This document shows positions 16,602 to 25,852 of a stretch of 64,000 nt of DNA, piece by piece; position 1 is the stretch's first letter; each line of letters opens with the position of its first letter. Made by a program: the position numbers and the translations under genes. Source of the stretch: Paludibacterium purpuratum (GTDB taxonomy: Bacteria; Pseudomonadota; Gammaproteobacteria; Burkholderiales; Chromobacteriaceae); assembly GCF_004363805.1 (NCBI RefSeq), contig NZ_SNZP01000017.1:1-64000 (forward strand). Direction: 5' to 3'. A model generated the notes under the pieces. That model did not search any database and was not told the origin of the DNA. It was given only the letters and a program-made list of their open reading frames with translations.

Positions 16602-17831
16602 ATGGACAATATTCTAGAACGGTTCTTCCGCTATATCTCTATCGATACCCAATCGGACCCCGCTGCCGAACGCGTGCCCAGCACCGATGGACAGCTGAAC
16701 TTGGCGCGTGCCTTGTTCAAAGAGCTGACTGAGCTTGGGTTCGAGGAAATCACGCTGAACGACAAGGGGTGCGTGATGGCGACGCTGCCTTCCAATGTCA
16801 ACTGGCCGGTGCCGGTGATCGGCTTCATCGCCCATCTGGATACCGCGCCGGACTGCAGCGGCAAGGGTATCAAGCCGCAAGTGGTGGAAAATTATCGCGG
16901 TGGCGATGTCAAGTTGGGCATGAGCGGCGAAGTGCTGTCGCCGACACGTTTTCCCGTGCTGAACACGCTGATTGGCCACACGCTGATCACGACCGACGGC
17001 ACCACGCTTTTGGGATCGGACGATAAGTCCGGCATTACCGAAATCATCACCGCGATGCTGCGTTTGCGAGAGATGAACCGCCCGCACGGTTCGATCCGCT
17101 TTGCTTTTTCGCCGGATGAGGAAATCGGCAAGGGCGCCCAGCATTTCGACGTCGAGGCCTTCGGTGCCGAGTGGGCCTACACGGTCGATGGCGGTGGCGT
17201 GGGCGAACTGGAGGCGGAGAATTTCAACGCCGCCTCGGCCAATATCAAGATTTTCGGCAACAACGTGCATCCGGGCAGCGCCAAGGACGTGATGGTCAAT
17301 GCGCTGACGTTGGCTACTCGCATTCACCAGATGCTGCCGACCGAGGAAACGCCGGAACATACCGAGGGATATCAGGGCTTCTTCCACCTGATCTCGCTGA
17401 GCGGTGCTGTCGAACAGGCGGAAATGAATTACATCATCCGCGATTTCGATCGCGACAACTTCGCCGCGCGCAAAGCGCGCATCCAGCAGATCGCCCGTGA
17501 TGTGCAAGCCGGTTTGCCGAGCGACTGTCGCATCGAAGTGACCCTGAAGGACTCGTATTCCAATATGCGCGACGAAGTGGCCAAGTTCCCGCATGTGGTG
17601 GAGATCGCCCGCCAGGCGATGGTGGACGTCGGCGTCGAGCCGGAGATGTGCCCGATTCGCGGCGGTACCGACGGTGCGCAACTGTCTTTCCGCGGTCTGC
17701 CATGTCCGAACCTGTTTACCGGCGGCTATAACTTCCACGGCAAGCACGAGTTCGTCACGCTGCAAGGCATGGAAAAAGCGGTTTCCGTGATCATGCGTAT
17801 CGCCGAGCGTACCGCCGACCGAGCACGCTGA
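16602..17831 (+). CDS. pepT: Peptidase T (tripeptide aminopeptidase)
   Basis: A 409-aa M20 family zinc aminopeptidase that removes the N-terminal residue of tripeptides in the cytoplasm. Metal and catalytic motifs are intact: [10 protein letters not shown] (His ligand and catalytic Asp), [10 protein letters not shown] (bridging Asp), [11 protein letters not shown] (Glu pair), YTVDGG and NFHGKHEF (final His ligand). Length matches E. coli PepT (408 aa). It is followed by a strong terminator. Confidence 0.96.
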   Translation: MDNILERFFRYISIDTQSDPAAERVPSTDGQLNLARALFKELTELGFEEITLNDKGCVMATLPSNVNWPVPVIGFIAHLDTAPDCSGKGIKPQVVENYRGGDVKLGMSGEVLSPTRFPVLNTLIGHTLITTDGTTLLGSDDKSGITEIITAMLRLREMNRPHGSIRFAFSPDEEIGKGAQHFDVEAFGAEWAYTVDGGGVGELEAENFNAASANIKIFGNNVHPGSAKDVMVNALTLATRIHQMLPTEETPEHTEGYQGFFHLISLSGAVEQAEMNYIIRDFDRDNFAARKARIQQIARDVQAGLPSDCRIEVTLKDSYSNMRDEVAKFPHVVEIARQAMVDVGVEPEMCPIRGGTDGAQLSFRGLPCPNLFTGGYNFHGKHEFVTLQGMEKAVSVIMRIAERTADRAR

Positions 17832-17856
17832 GCCGGTTCGGTCAGTTCGAAAAACA

Positions 17857-17882
17857 ACGGGCGCCGAGGCGCCCGTTTTTTC
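17857..17882 (+). terminator. Intrinsic terminator of pepT
   Basis: ACGGGCGCC / GGCGCCCGT stem with a two-base centre, directly followed by six T residues. Confidence 0.9.
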
Positions 17883-17911
17883 ATTCCACTCCTACGGGTG
17901 TTCGCTTCTTT

Positions 17912-18514
17912 TTAATCGTCGTAGCAGTTCTTGCCCGCCATCATCGAACAGGTTAGCGGCCGGGTCTGGTCTAGCCAGGGCTGCTTCTTCTCCTGGCGCA
18001 GTCGCTCCAACGCCCGGTCTTTGTCGACCCACTCCTGATTGGCCTGGATGTACTGCTTGCAGGCTTGGTGGTACTGGTCCGCCTGGGATTGGACGTACTC
18101 GTCCAGCGGGGTGGCGAAGTTGTAGCTGTTCTTGCGGTAGGCCAGCATGCTGTCGTCGATAGCGGCGAGGTTGTCGCGCATGCGGGCTTTCCAATTTTCC
18201 GCCGAGTACTGATCCTGGTTGAAATATTGGGCTGCCGATTGCCAGGAGGCCTCAGTCTCGCGCCGCTTCAATTCGACGTATTCCCGGGCCAGCGCCTGGG
18301 TTTTGACGTCGTCCGGTTTGATGTTCCCGAGCGGTTTGAAGGCGCGCGTGCCCTTGGGGAGCGGGCAGCTTAGCGACTGGCGCAAGGCTTGTGCCTTGAA
18401 ATAGGTGGTGTCGGTGACATCTTGCTGCTCTTGCTCGGTGGTGGAGCCGGAGGCATTGCAGCCCAGCAGGAATGCCAGAGGGAGAGACATTAGCAAAGCG
18501 TGTGTTTTTTTCAT
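17912..18514 (-). CDS. Predicted lipoprotein of unknown function
   Basis: A 200-aa protein with a lipoprotein signal peptide (MKKTHALLMSLPLAFLLGC, lipobox LLGC with Cys19). The mature region is charged and mostly helical (VELKRRETEASWQSAAQYF, KQYIQANQEWVDKDRALERL), with four further cysteines near residues 50, 152, 189 and 197. No family recognised. The gene is convergent with pepT and alone on its strand. Confidence 0.8.
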   Translation of the reverse strand: MKKTHALLMSLPLAFLLGCNASGSTTEQEQQDVTDTTYFKAQALRQSLSCPLPKGTRAFKPLGNIKPDDVKTQALAREYVELKRRETEASWQSAAQYFNQDQYSAENWKARMRDNLAAIDDSMLAYRKNSYNFATPLDEYVQSQADQYHQACKQYIQANQEWVDKDRALERLRQEKKQPWLDQTRPLTCSMMAGKNCYDD

Positions 18515-18679
18515 GTGAATGCCCGCCTTTTTTCCTGAATATCATAGCAGAGGCGCAGGGGGCTCGGCATCTTTGTCATGCATTTGTCGTGGCTGCCTGA
18601 CGGCTTTTGCGTGCGCATTAGCATGCTTTATGTCATTGTGATCACAATGTGCGTAATCCGAATGTCATGAGAGGCTTGT

Positions 18680-20116
18680 ATGTCCGAACCGCTGCCGCGC
18701 GAGTTAGCCGATGCCACGATCCTGTTGCAACAAATGGCGCAGGGGACGTTCGGTGCCGAGAAACTGTTGCATCGTCATCTGATGCGCTTGGGCGAGGTGC
18801 AGCCGCTTTTCAATGCGGCGAGCTGCATTTTGCGCGATGAGGCGCGCCAGCAGTGCGACGTCGCCCAGCCTGGCCCGCTGGCGGGGTTGCCGTGCTCGGT
18901 CAAGGAGACCCTCGGTATGGCCGGGCAGCCGATTCATGCCGGTTCGAACTTTATGCGGCCACTGATCCCGGCGCAGGACTCAACGGTGGTGGCGCGACTC
19001 AAGGCCGCCGGCGCGCTCATCGTGGCGCGCGGCAACGTGCCGGAGTTCGCCATGACCGCCGAAACCTCCAGCCCGCGTCACGGCATCACGCGCAACCCGC
19101 TCGCTCCGGATCGGGTGGCTGGCGGTTCGTCCGGCGGCGACGCCGCGTTGGTGGCCTCGGGCGCGGTGGCGTTCGGTGTCGGCTCTGACATCCTGGGCTC
19201 GATCCGTATTCCGGCTGCTTGTTGCGGGGTGGTCGGTTTCAAGCCGGCCTCGACGGCCGTGCCGAAGCAAGGTGCCTGGCCGCAAATCGACGGCTTCACC
19301 GATAGTTGGCTCGCCATCGGACCGCTCACCCGCTCGGTGCGCGATGCCCGGCTGGTGTACCAAGTGTTGGCACAAGTCACGCTGCCCGCAGTCGATACGT
19401 TGAGCGGACTGCGACTGATCGAGGCGGCGGACTTTCCATTGAAATGCGAGTCGCCGTGTATCGATCAAGCGCTGCACGCGGCGCGCGCGGCGCTATTGGC
19501 GAGCGGTATGCGACAAGAAAGGCAGCGCTTCGACGAAGTGGTGCCGCTGTACGATCTGATCGCGCCGATGATCTTGCACGACATGCAAGCCGATTGGTAT
19601 CGAGCGCTCAATAGCGGCGATCGAACCTTCCGTTTTCTGGCGGAGGCCTGGCGTCAGATAATTGATCGGCCCGGCATCGACCGAGGCCTGTTCATGTGGC
19701 TGCTCTATGGCGCGACGTTTGGGCGTTTCTCGGTGCCGAAACATGCGGGGAGTTCCGAGCGGCTGATCGGCCGCTTTCAGACGGTGCGCGAGCTGTACCG
19801 CACGATGCTTGGCGACGACGGCATCCTGCTCTTGCCGACGATGGGTATGCTGGCGCCCGCGCACGGCGAAATGAATCGTCGCTCCTTGCGGCCGGGACTC
19901 AATCAACAGATTAGCCCGCTGGCGCTGTGCAACTATGCCGATCTACCGGCGATCGCCGTGCCGGCCTGGTCGTTCGCCGACCCGGCCACCGGTCTGCCGC
20001 CCAGCTTGATGCTGGTGGCGGCGCCTGGAAATGAGGCGCGCTTGCTAGCCGTTGCCGAGGCGGTGGAGCAGCGGGTGAACCCGCCTAGGGTGGACCGGAC
20101 TATGGTCGCTGCTTGA
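18680..20116 (+). CDS. Amidase (amidase-signature family)
   Basis: A 478-aa amidase-signature hydrolase. The Ser-cisSer-Lys triad is visible: Lys in CSVKETLGM, the cis-Ser region GGSSGGDAALVASG and the nucleophile segment GVGSDILGSIRIPA. The Gly/Ser-rich signature VAGGSSGGD is canonical. Overall pattern is closer to fatty-acid-amide-hydrolase-like or 6-aminohexanoate-type amidases than to GatA, but the substrate cannot be set. Its last 17 bp overlap the 3' end of convergent rlhA. Confidence 0.9.
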   Translation: MSEPLPRELADATILLQQMAQGTFGAEKLLHRHLMRLGEVQPLFNAASCILRDEARQQCDVAQPGPLAGLPCSVKETLGMAGQPIHAGSNFMRPLIPAQDSTVVARLKAAGALIVARGNVPEFAMTAETSSPRHGITRNPLAPDRVAGGSSGGDAALVASGAVAFGVGSDILGSIRIPAACCGVVGFKPASTAVPKQGAWPQIDGFTDSWLAIGPLTRSVRDARLVYQVLAQVTLPAVDTLSGLRLIEAADFPLKCESPCIDQALHAARAALLASGMRQERQRFDEVVPLYDLIAPMILHDMQADWYRALNSGDRTFRFLAEAWRQIIDRPGIDRGLFMWLLYGATFGRFSVPKHAGSSERLIGRFQTVRELYRTMLGDDGILLLPTMGMLAPAHGEMNRRSLRPGLNQQISPLALCNYADLPAIAVPAWSFADPATGLPPSLMLVAAPGNEARLLAVAEAVEQRVNPPRVDRTMVAA

Positions 20117-22073
20117 AGAAGGTGATCGGCGCCAGCGCCGGGATCTCGGTGGGCGGTGCCGATTTGAGAATGTGCTTTTTCATCTTGCCCATGACATGCA
20201 TTTCGCACGGGCGGCAATCGAACTTCAGCGTATAGGTTTCGCTGCCGGACTTGAGAATCAACGGGTCGGCTCGCACTTGTCCCATCACGCCCTTGATCCC
20301 CTTCGCCTGTTTCGGGCACAGATTGAAACTGAAGCGCAGGCAATGCTTGGTGATCATCAGGCTCACCTCGCCATCCTCTTGATGCGCTTCGTAGGCCGGT
20401 TCGATCACTTCGACGCCATGACGGCGGTAAAAGCGCCAAGCCAATTCGTTGTAGACGTTGGCCAGATAATTCAGCGAGTCGGCCGGGTAGCGGGGCGTCG
20501 GTTCGATGGCGGGTTTGCGCGCTGGGCGCTGCCAGGCCGCCAGCCGGACAGCTTCCAATTGCTCGATCGCTTCGCGCCGCAAGCCATTGATGGCGGAGGC
20601 CGGCACGAACCACGGTTGGCTCAGATCGAGCCGGACCTCATGGGCGACGAAGCAGGTGTTGCCGAGCTTGCCGAGTCCGTCGACGAGCCCCTGGCGCGCA
20701 CGCTCGGCATCCTTGGCCGGCGTCAGTGCCGTCAGCAGGCGAGCGGTGGCGCTGCAACCGTCGGTATCGGTCAGTGTCAGCGCCAAGCCGCCCTCGCACT
20801 CGGCGAGGCTCAGCCAGACGCCGATGCGCCGCTCGGCCGAGGGTTTGAGCAACGCCAACTCCCAGGCATGGTCGCGGTTGCGGCAAATCTCCACGCCGGG
20901 CTTGAGCCCGGCTAGCAGCGTTGGGTCATTCGGCTGGCAGCGCCATAGCGGCACGCCCTCATCGCTCAGGCCGGCCGGCTTGGCGGTATTGAGCTGCATG
21001 CCGATCACTTCGCGTTTGTGCAGATAGTTGATGCCGTCGCCGTTGCTCATCGTCTCGAGGCTAGCGATTTCCAACCAGTCCGGGCCGACCTTGTGCACAG
21101 TGCCAAGCGCTACGCCGACAAACTTTGGCGAGTCGAACGCGCCGATATCGCTTTGGCGGCTGGTGGCGAAGTAGTCGGTGCTGCCTCGATGGAAGGTCTT
21201 GTCCGGGTCGGGCGTAAAAAAGATCTCGCTGCTGCCGCTGGCTGCCGGCGCCAAATCCGGCCGGCGTTCGAAGATCTCGTCCAGCAACTGGCGGTAATGC
21301 GCGGTGATGTTCTTGACGTAACTGATGTCCTTGTAGCGGCCTTCGATCTTCAGCGAACGCACCCCGGCATCCAGTAGCGCAGCCAGGTTTTCGCTCTGGT
21401 TGTTGTCTTTCATCGACAGCAGGTGCTTGTCGAAGGCCACGACGCCGCCCTTCTGATCGGTGAGCGTGTAGGGCAGCCGGCAGGCCTGCGAACAGTCGCC
21501 GCGGTTGGCGCTGCGGCCGGTTTCGGCATGGCTGATGTAACACTGGCCGGAAAAGGCGACGCACAGGGCGCCGTGGACGAAGTATTCGATGGTGGCGGCG
21601 CCGTCCAATCTTGCGGCGATGGCGCGCACTTGCTCGATCGATAGCTCGCGTGCCAGCACCAGCTGAGAAAAACCGACATCGGCCAGGAAGCGCGCCTTGT
21701 CGGCGTCGCGAATATCGCACTGGGTGGAGGCGTGCAGCTCGATCGGCGGTAGATCCAATTCCAGAATGCCCATGTCTTGGACGATCAGCGCGTCGACCCC
21801 GGCGTCGTACAATTGCCAGATCAACCGACGCGCCGCATCCAGCTCGGCGTCGTGCAGAATGGTGTTGAGCGTAACGAACACGCGAGCGTGATAGAGATGG
21901 GCGAATCGCGTGAGCGAGGCGATGTCGGCGACGCTGTTGCAGGCGTTGTGGCGCGCACCGAAGCTGGGTCCGCCGATATAGACGGCGTCCGCGCCGTGCA
22001 GGATGGCCTCACGGCCGATCTCGACGGTTTTAGCGGGGGACAGCAACTCGACCTGGTGCGGCAACAAACTCAT
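20100..22073 (-). CDS. rlhA: 23S rRNA C2501 hydroxylation factor RlhA (U32 peptidase family)
   Basis: A 657-aa protein, the length of E. coli RlhA/YdcP (653 aa) rather than the shorter TrhP/YegQ. The U32 signature (QCYISHAETGRSANRGDCSQACR) and start VELLSPAKTVEIGREAILHGADAVYIGGP are clear. The C-terminal region has a Cys cluster (FDCRPCEMHVMGKMKKH, FNLCPKQA) and an added domain typical of RlhA. Known members are needed for 5-hydroxylation of C2501 in 23S rRNA. The start MSLLPHQVELLS has GGAAG a few bases upstream. Confidence 0.88.
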   Translation of the reverse strand: MSLLPHQVELLSPAKTVEIGREAILHGADAVYIGGPSFGARHNACNSVADIASLTRFAHLYHARVFVTLNTILHDAELDAARRLIWQLYDAGVDALIVQDMGILELDLPPIELHASTQCDIRDADKARFLADVGFSQLVLARELSIEQVRAIAARLDGAATIEYFVHGALCVAFSGQCYISHAETGRSANRGDCSQACRLPYTLTDQKGGVVAFDKHLLSMKDNNQSENLAALLDAGVRSLKIEGRYKDISYVKNITAHYRQLLDEIFERRPDLAPAASGSSEIFFTPDPDKTFHRGSTDYFATSRQSDIGAFDSPKFVGVALGTVHKVGPDWLEIASLETMSNGDGINYLHKREVIGMQLNTAKPAGLSDEGVPLWRCQPNDPTLLAGLKPGVEICRNRDHAWELALLKPSAERRIGVWLSLAECEGGLALTLTDTDGCSATARLLTALTPAKDAERARQGLVDGLGKLGNTCFVAHEVRLDLSQPWFVPASAINGLRREAIEQLEAVRLAAWQRPARKPAIEPTPRYPADSLNYLANVYNELAWRFYRRHGVEVIEPAYEAHQEDGEVSLMITKHCLRFSFNLCPKQAKGIKGVMGQVRADPLILKSGSETYTLKFDCRPCEMHVMGKMKKHILKSAPPTEIPALAPITFFKQRP

Positions 22074-22164
22074 GGAAACTTCCTGCGTGAACGAATGATG
22101 TGGGGCGGAAGTATAACGGAATCATGGGTTTGGGCGCGACTGCATTTTTGCCGATCCGGCTGTG

Positions 22165-22437
22165 TTACTTCAAATACGACTTGATCACCTGCAGTACGAC
22201 TTCCAGATCTTGTTGGCGTTGCGCCTGATCGGGCTCATCGACCAGGTGAACGCTCAAATGGCCTTCGATCACCGCGCCCATTAGCCCGTTGACTGCGCCG
22301 CGAATCGCGGCGATCTGTTGCAGCACGGCGCTGCACTCGGTGCCATTGGTCAATAGCTTTTCCAGTGCGGCCGTTTGGCCATGCAGGCGACGCACTCGAG
22401 CAAGTAGTTTGGCTTGGTCGCGAATGGTGTGCGACAT
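22165..22437 (-). CDS. rcnR: Ni/Co-responsive repressor RcnR (CsoR/RcnR family)
   Basis: A 90-aa all-helical metal sensor, identical in length to E. coli RcnR and sharing the core [15 protein letters not shown]. The metal ligands of RcnR are conserved: His3, Cys35, His60 and His64. Apo-RcnR represses rcnA and its own gene, and nickel or cobalt releases it. It is divergent from rcnA, with two matching operators in the 116-bp gap. Confidence 0.93.
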   Translation of the reverse strand: MSHTIRDQAKLLARVRRLHGQTAALEKLLTNGTECSAVLQQIAAIRGAVNGLMGAVIEGHLSVHLVDEPDQAQRQQDLEVVLQVIKSYLK

Positions 22438-22482
22438 GCCTTCTCCTTATCGATTCCAATTAGCCGGCAGCGTAGCACAAAA

Positions 22483-22518
22483 TACAGGGGGGTAGTATTT
22501 TTATACTGCGGGGGAGTA
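22483..22518. promoter_or_regulatory. Two RcnR operators (TACT-G-tract-AGTA type)
   Basis: TACAGGGGGGTAGTA at 22483-22497 and TACTGCGGGGGAGTA at 22504-22518 both match the RcnR site layout: TACT/AGTA half-sites around a six-G tract. They are spaced 21 bp centre to centre, so two tetramers could bind the same DNA face. They lie between the divergent rcnR and rcnA starts. Confidence 0.87.
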
Positions 22519-22553
22519 TACTGCCGTCAATGACTATTGGATGACAAACGACT

Positions 22554-23450
22554 ATGTTGAACTTCACCAATCTATTGCAGTACGGTAACGCTTGGTTGTT
22601 TATCCCCAGCGCTATCCTGCTCGGCGCCTTGCATGGCCTCGAACCCGGCCATTCCAAAACCATGATGGCGGCGTTCATTGTGGCGATCCGCGGCACGATC
22701 GGCCAAGCAGTACTACTCGGCCTGTCGGCCACCTTGTCGCACACTGCCGTCGTGTGGCTGGTGGCGATGGTTGGACTGCATTTCGGCGGACAATGGCGCG
22801 CCGAATCAAGCGAGCCGTATTTTCAGTTGGTATCGGCGGTGATGATTCTGGCCGTTGCCTGCTGGATGTTGTGGCGCACTTGGCGCGAGCAGCATCACCA
22901 CGAGCACGATCACCCGCACGATCACGCCCATGGCCACTCGCATTCGCATGCCCATCCACACGCACAGGGCAGCTCGCTGAAGCATGCTCATGGCAGGGGC
23001 GTCACTGTGGGCAAATACCGGCCGGTTGCCGCACAAGATGCCATGGCGGCGTTCGAGATCATGGCGGGCCAAGCTCAGGATGCTCACGAGCGAGCACACG
23101 CCGAAGACATTCGCCGCCGTTTTGCCGGCCGCTCGGCGACCACCGGGCAGATTGTGCTATTCGGTCTGACCGGCGGTCTCGTACCGTGTCCAGCCTCGAT
23201 CACAGTGCTGTTGTTGTGCTTGCAATTGAAGAAAGTGGCGTTGGGGGCGACGTTGGTGCTGTGCTTTAGCGTTGGCCTGGCACTGACCATGGTGGCCTCG
23301 GGCGTTCTGGCGGCGCTGAGCCTCAAACACCTGTCCGGGCGTTGGCGCGGCGCGGGCGAGTTCGCGCGCAAGGCACCGTACTTCTCGGGCGTATTGATCG
23401 TGCTGGTGGGGTTGTCGATCGGCTATTCCGGCCTGCGGCACCTGCTGTAA
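22554..23450 (+). CDS. rcnA: Nickel/cobalt efflux protein RcnA
   Basis: A 298-aa inner-membrane exporter of the NicO/RcnA family with about six membrane spans. GALHGLEPGHSKTMMAAF (the HX4DH-like metal signature region) is near the N-terminus. A His/Asp-rich cytoplasmic loop (residues ~123-150, HHHEHDHPHDHAHGHSHSH) sits in the middle, followed by GLTGGLVPCPASITVLL. It confers nickel and cobalt tolerance and is induced when RcnR binds metal. Confidence 0.94.
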   Translation: MLNFTNLLQYGNAWLFIPSAILLGALHGLEPGHSKTMMAAFIVAIRGTIGQAVLLGLSATLSHTAVVWLVAMVGLHFGGQWRAESSEPYFQLVSAVMILAVACWMLWRTWREQHHHEHDHPHDHAHGHSHSHAHPHAQGSSLKHAHGRGVTVGKYRPVAAQDAMAAFEIMAGQAQDAHERAHAEDIRRRFAGRSATTGQIVLFGLTGGLVPCPASITVLLLCLQLKKVALGATLVLCFSVGLALTMVASGVLAALSLKHLSGRWRGAGEFARKAPYFSGVLIVLVGLSIGYSGLRHLL

Positions 23451-23451
23451 T

Positions 23452-23709
23452 TCACGGTTCGCCGGTGATTGCGCGCATCAACTCGGAAAAGCTGGCATAG
23501 GTCGGCAGGTCGTGCTCATCCGCGTCGCCGGTGGATGGCTGGCTATCGGCGCCGAAAAAGGCGATGTCGCCCGGCAGGCGTCCTTCGCGCGCGACGTAGC
23601 TCAATAATGCGCGAATGGCCTGCGACATCGTCAGGCCTTCTCGCTGCAGAATACTGACCGCCTGTGCCTTGATGTCGGCATCGACGGCCGCGCTGACGGT
23701 GGTGTGCAT
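23452..23709 (-). CDS. RelB/DinJ-type antitoxin, apparently orphan
   Basis: An 85-aa protein (90 aa if the upstream Met at 23724 is used) with the RelB/DinJ ribbon-helix-helix layout: TTVSAAVDADIKAQAVSILQ, then REGLTMSQAIRALL and a basic-acidic tail. Such proteins dimerise, bind their own promoter and neutralise a RelE/YafQ toxin. No toxin gene follows; the stop is one base from the 3' end of rcnA on the other strand. It may be a solitary regulator or the survivor of a decayed pair. Confidence 0.75.
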   Translation of the reverse strand: MHTTVSAAVDADIKAQAVSILQREGLTMSQAIRALLSYVAREGRLPGDIAFFGADSQPSTGDADEHDLPTYASFSELMRAITGEP

Positions 23710-23869
23710 ATGAAGCCCCGGCATGGGTGAAGACAGGATGTCATTATGCGGTGGCGAGCACCGATAGCGTGTTGATCTGCCTCTACCTTTTGTTCCGACC
23801 TGACTCTATGAGATTTTCCGAAATCTTGGCGGCTGGTGCATAATCGGAAAACCCACAGGAGAGTCCGCC

Positions 23870-24394
23870 ATGCATTTGATACCTGCAAGCTTCGTGCCGC
23901 CGCGCACCGTTTCACTGGCGAATCTCGATCTGGTGGTCTTGTCGCCGGAATGGGCTCAGCAGGATTTCGCCGCGTTGGAACGCTGTGCCGACACGATCCG
24001 CCATGTCTTTGGCCCAGATAATCATTGGCCTGACGCCGACATCAGTTACGAAGAGAACCTGGCCGATCTGTTGCGTCATGAGCGAGAGTTCAATGAAGGC
24101 GAGGCCTTTGCCTACGCCATGCTACAAGGCGAGCGTTACTTGGGGTGCCTGCATATCAAGCCGATCAAATCGCGTATCGACAACGATGCGCGCCGACGGC
24201 TGTTTCAAGCTCAGGCCTTCTTTTGGTTGGCGAACGACGAGGCGCAGCCCGACCCGGGCAGCGTACTCGCCACCCTGCGCGACTGGTTGAATGCCGAATG
24301 GCCGTTCGAAGCCGTGGCATGGCCGGGGAGGGTGCAGGGTTGGGACGAGTGGCAGGCGATGGCACATGCGCCGTGCATGAATGACGGCGCATAG
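23870..24394 (+). CDS. GNAT-like N-acetyltransferase domain protein
   Basis: A 174-aa protein resembling a GNAT subfamily that opens with LIPASFVPPRTVSLANLDLVVLSP and continues SYEENLADLLRHEREF...FAYAML, with a short strand LGCLHIKP where the GNAT core strand would lie. The classical acetyl-CoA R/Q-x-x-G-x-G/A loop is not obvious, so the catalytic assignment is tentative. A good ribosome site (AGGAGAG) precedes the ATG. Confidence 0.6.
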   Translation: MHLIPASFVPPRTVSLANLDLVVLSPEWAQQDFAALERCADTIRHVFGPDNHWPDADISYEENLADLLRHEREFNEGEAFAYAMLQGERYLGCLHIKPIKSRIDNDARRRLFQAQAFFWLANDEAQPDPGSVLATLRDWLNAEWPFEAVAWPGRVQGWDEWQAMAHAPCMNDGA

Positions 24395-24419
24395 CTGGTC
24401 TTGCCTATCCGCTGTCTCG

Positions 24420-24704
24420 TTATTTAAACCACTCAGCTACGCCACCATGCCGCGAACAGGTGCCGCGGTGGTGTTGGCTGAAACTATACGTGCCATCCCC
24501 GCACTTTGCTGTGGCGCCGTCCGGACGCTTGCCGGACTTCGAATGTGCCGGTTTATGTACGGTTTGCCCGTCGACGTTGTTATAGCTGCCTTGCTCGACC
24601 AATTGACTTTGATTTGCCGTGTCGTTCGGATCGTCTGCATAAGCATGTGCCATCCCGAGCAGGCAACCGAGTGCCAGCGCCAATAGCCATTTCTTCGATG
24701 TCAT
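24420..24704 (-). CDS. Small secreted DUF3761-type protein
   Basis: A 94-aa exported protein with a signal peptide (MTSKKWLLALALGCLLG to AHAYA). The C-terminal motif CGDGTYSFSQHHRGTCSRHGG followed by VAEWF is the DUF3761 signature, with two cysteines likely disulfide-bonded. Function unknown. ATG at 24704 has GGGA about nine bases upstream; a TTG two codons earlier is less likely. Confidence 0.82.
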   Translation of the reverse strand: MTSKKWLLALALGCLLGMAHAYADDPNDTANQSQLVEQGSYNNVDGQTVHKPAHSKSGKRPDGATAKCGDGTYSFSQHHRGTCSRHGGVAEWFK

Positions 24705-24874
24705 GTGCAATTTCCCGCGTGGTCTGTGAATTGCTATGCCGATAGGTGTTGTTTACCTAAATGGCATTGTATGCGAGAAACATGAACCATAAATGAGAAT
24801 GTCGCGAATTGCTGGGGGGGCTCCATAAGGTCATGGACGCCTACCCCGCCTAGCGGTATACTGGCGGATCATCT

Positions 24875-25240
24875 GGGGGCGACCTGGTTTCGACGAGGGT
24901 TGCAAAGCGGATGGGTGCATACCGGGATTTCAGTTACCCCGTAAAACGCTGAAATTGTAATAACCGCAAACGACAACGTTTACGCTCCGACAGCCCTAGC
25001 GGCCTAAGTCGGACTCTGCAGCGGCTCGCTGATGGGCCGTGGAGGCAACTCCCGCAGAGTCATCCTACATCAGCTCGCCTTGCTTCGGGTTACTTGATCC
25101 AGGGTTAAATTAAGGTGACTCGCCTCAAACCAGCCTGCCCGTCGGCGGGGGAGAGGTTAAATTCAAACGACACGGCTAAGTATGTAGATCTCACTGTAGA
25201 GGGCTTTCGGACGCGGGTTCGATTCCCGCCGCCTCCACCA
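24875..25240 (+). ncRNA. ssrA: tmRNA (ssrA), one-piece
   Basis: The 366-nt gene begins GGGGGCGACCTGGTTTCGAC and ends in a T-arm GGTTCGATTCCCGCC, acceptor strand and encoded CCA. The resume codon GCA at 24966 opens a 13-codon tag, ANDNVYAPTALAA, closed by TAA at 25005-25007. The tRNA-like ends pair (GGGGGCG / CGCCTCC with the usual G-U). It rescues stalled ribosomes with SmpB. A TATACT -10-like box lies ~18 bases upstream. The tag is longer than the usual ten residues. Confidence 0.97.
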
Positions 25241-25275
25241 AATTTACTTCCCATGCAGTACCGAGAAGTATCAAG

Positions 25276-25309
25276 AAACCCAGACAGCTAAAGGCTCTCT
25301 GGGTTTTTT
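25276..25309 (+). terminator. Intrinsic terminator of ssrA
   Basis: AAACCCAGA ... TCTGGGTTTTTT forms a short stem with a ~13-nt loop and a six-T tail, 36 bases after the tmRNA CCA end. Confidence 0.85.
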
Positions 25310-25344
25310 GTTGTCCATTAGTTTCCGAGAGTGTCCGTTGGCGC

Positions 25345-25542
25345 ATGAGCATGGGGAACGGCTGGACACCCGAGCGACGGGCCTGGCAGGCAGAGCTGAT
25401 CAGACAGTGGAAACCATGGGAGAAAAGCACCGGCCCGCGCACCGAGGAAGGCAAAGAAAACAGTCAATACAACGCACTGAAGCACTACATGCGCTGCGCG
25501 GAAGAGATAGATGCCGGAACCGGATTGAAGCCAAGATCGTGA
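25345..25542 (+). CDS. Small conserved hypothetical protein
   Basis: A 65-aa protein opening MSMGNGWTPERRAWQAELIRQ, then WKPWEKSTGPRTEEGK. This GWTPERR...WKPW...STGP(R/K)T..GK pattern recurs in small conserved proteins often found near phage or integrated elements (recalled similarity, not searched). The tail after residue ~40 may be altered. It begins ~35 bp after the tmRNA terminator, in the zone where elements integrate at ssrA. Confidence 0.55.
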   Translation: MSMGNGWTPERRAWQAELIRQWKPWEKSTGPRTEEGKENSQYNALKHYMRCAEEIDAGTGLKPRS

Positions 25543-25553
25543 TCGAAGACTGA

Positions 25554-25664
25554 CACATTCATTACAATGAAGTGCGCCCGCATTCGAGTTTGCAGTACCT
25601 GACACCGATGGAATTTCGCCGGAAGTCGGAGATGACAACCCAACCTGGAGTGATGAATTTCTAG
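25554..25664 (+). pseudogene. IS3-family transposase (OrfB) C-terminal scrap
   Basis: The frame reads HYNEVRPHSSLQYLTPMEF then RRKSEM and stops at 25662-25664. The YNEVRPHSSL.YLTP.EF block is the extreme C-terminus of IS3-group OrfB integrases, normally preceded by a ~250-aa DDE domain that is absent here; an in-frame TGA lies at 25551. It is a decayed insertion sequence remnant downstream of ssrA. Confidence 0.8.
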
Positions 25665-25852
25665 ATGCTAGCGGTTCGATAAAACCAGTCAGGTCATCCT
25701 CTTCACACTGCTTTTCCCAATTCCAAAATGTTCAGCCGTAGCCGAGTTGTGATTGTGGACAGGTTTCAACCAAGCCGCGTATAGGACTAGTCGATAGGTC
25801 AAGCGCGAGAGGATGGCCGGGGAGCCGTGCTCCCCGCCTCCAGTGAAGGCCG

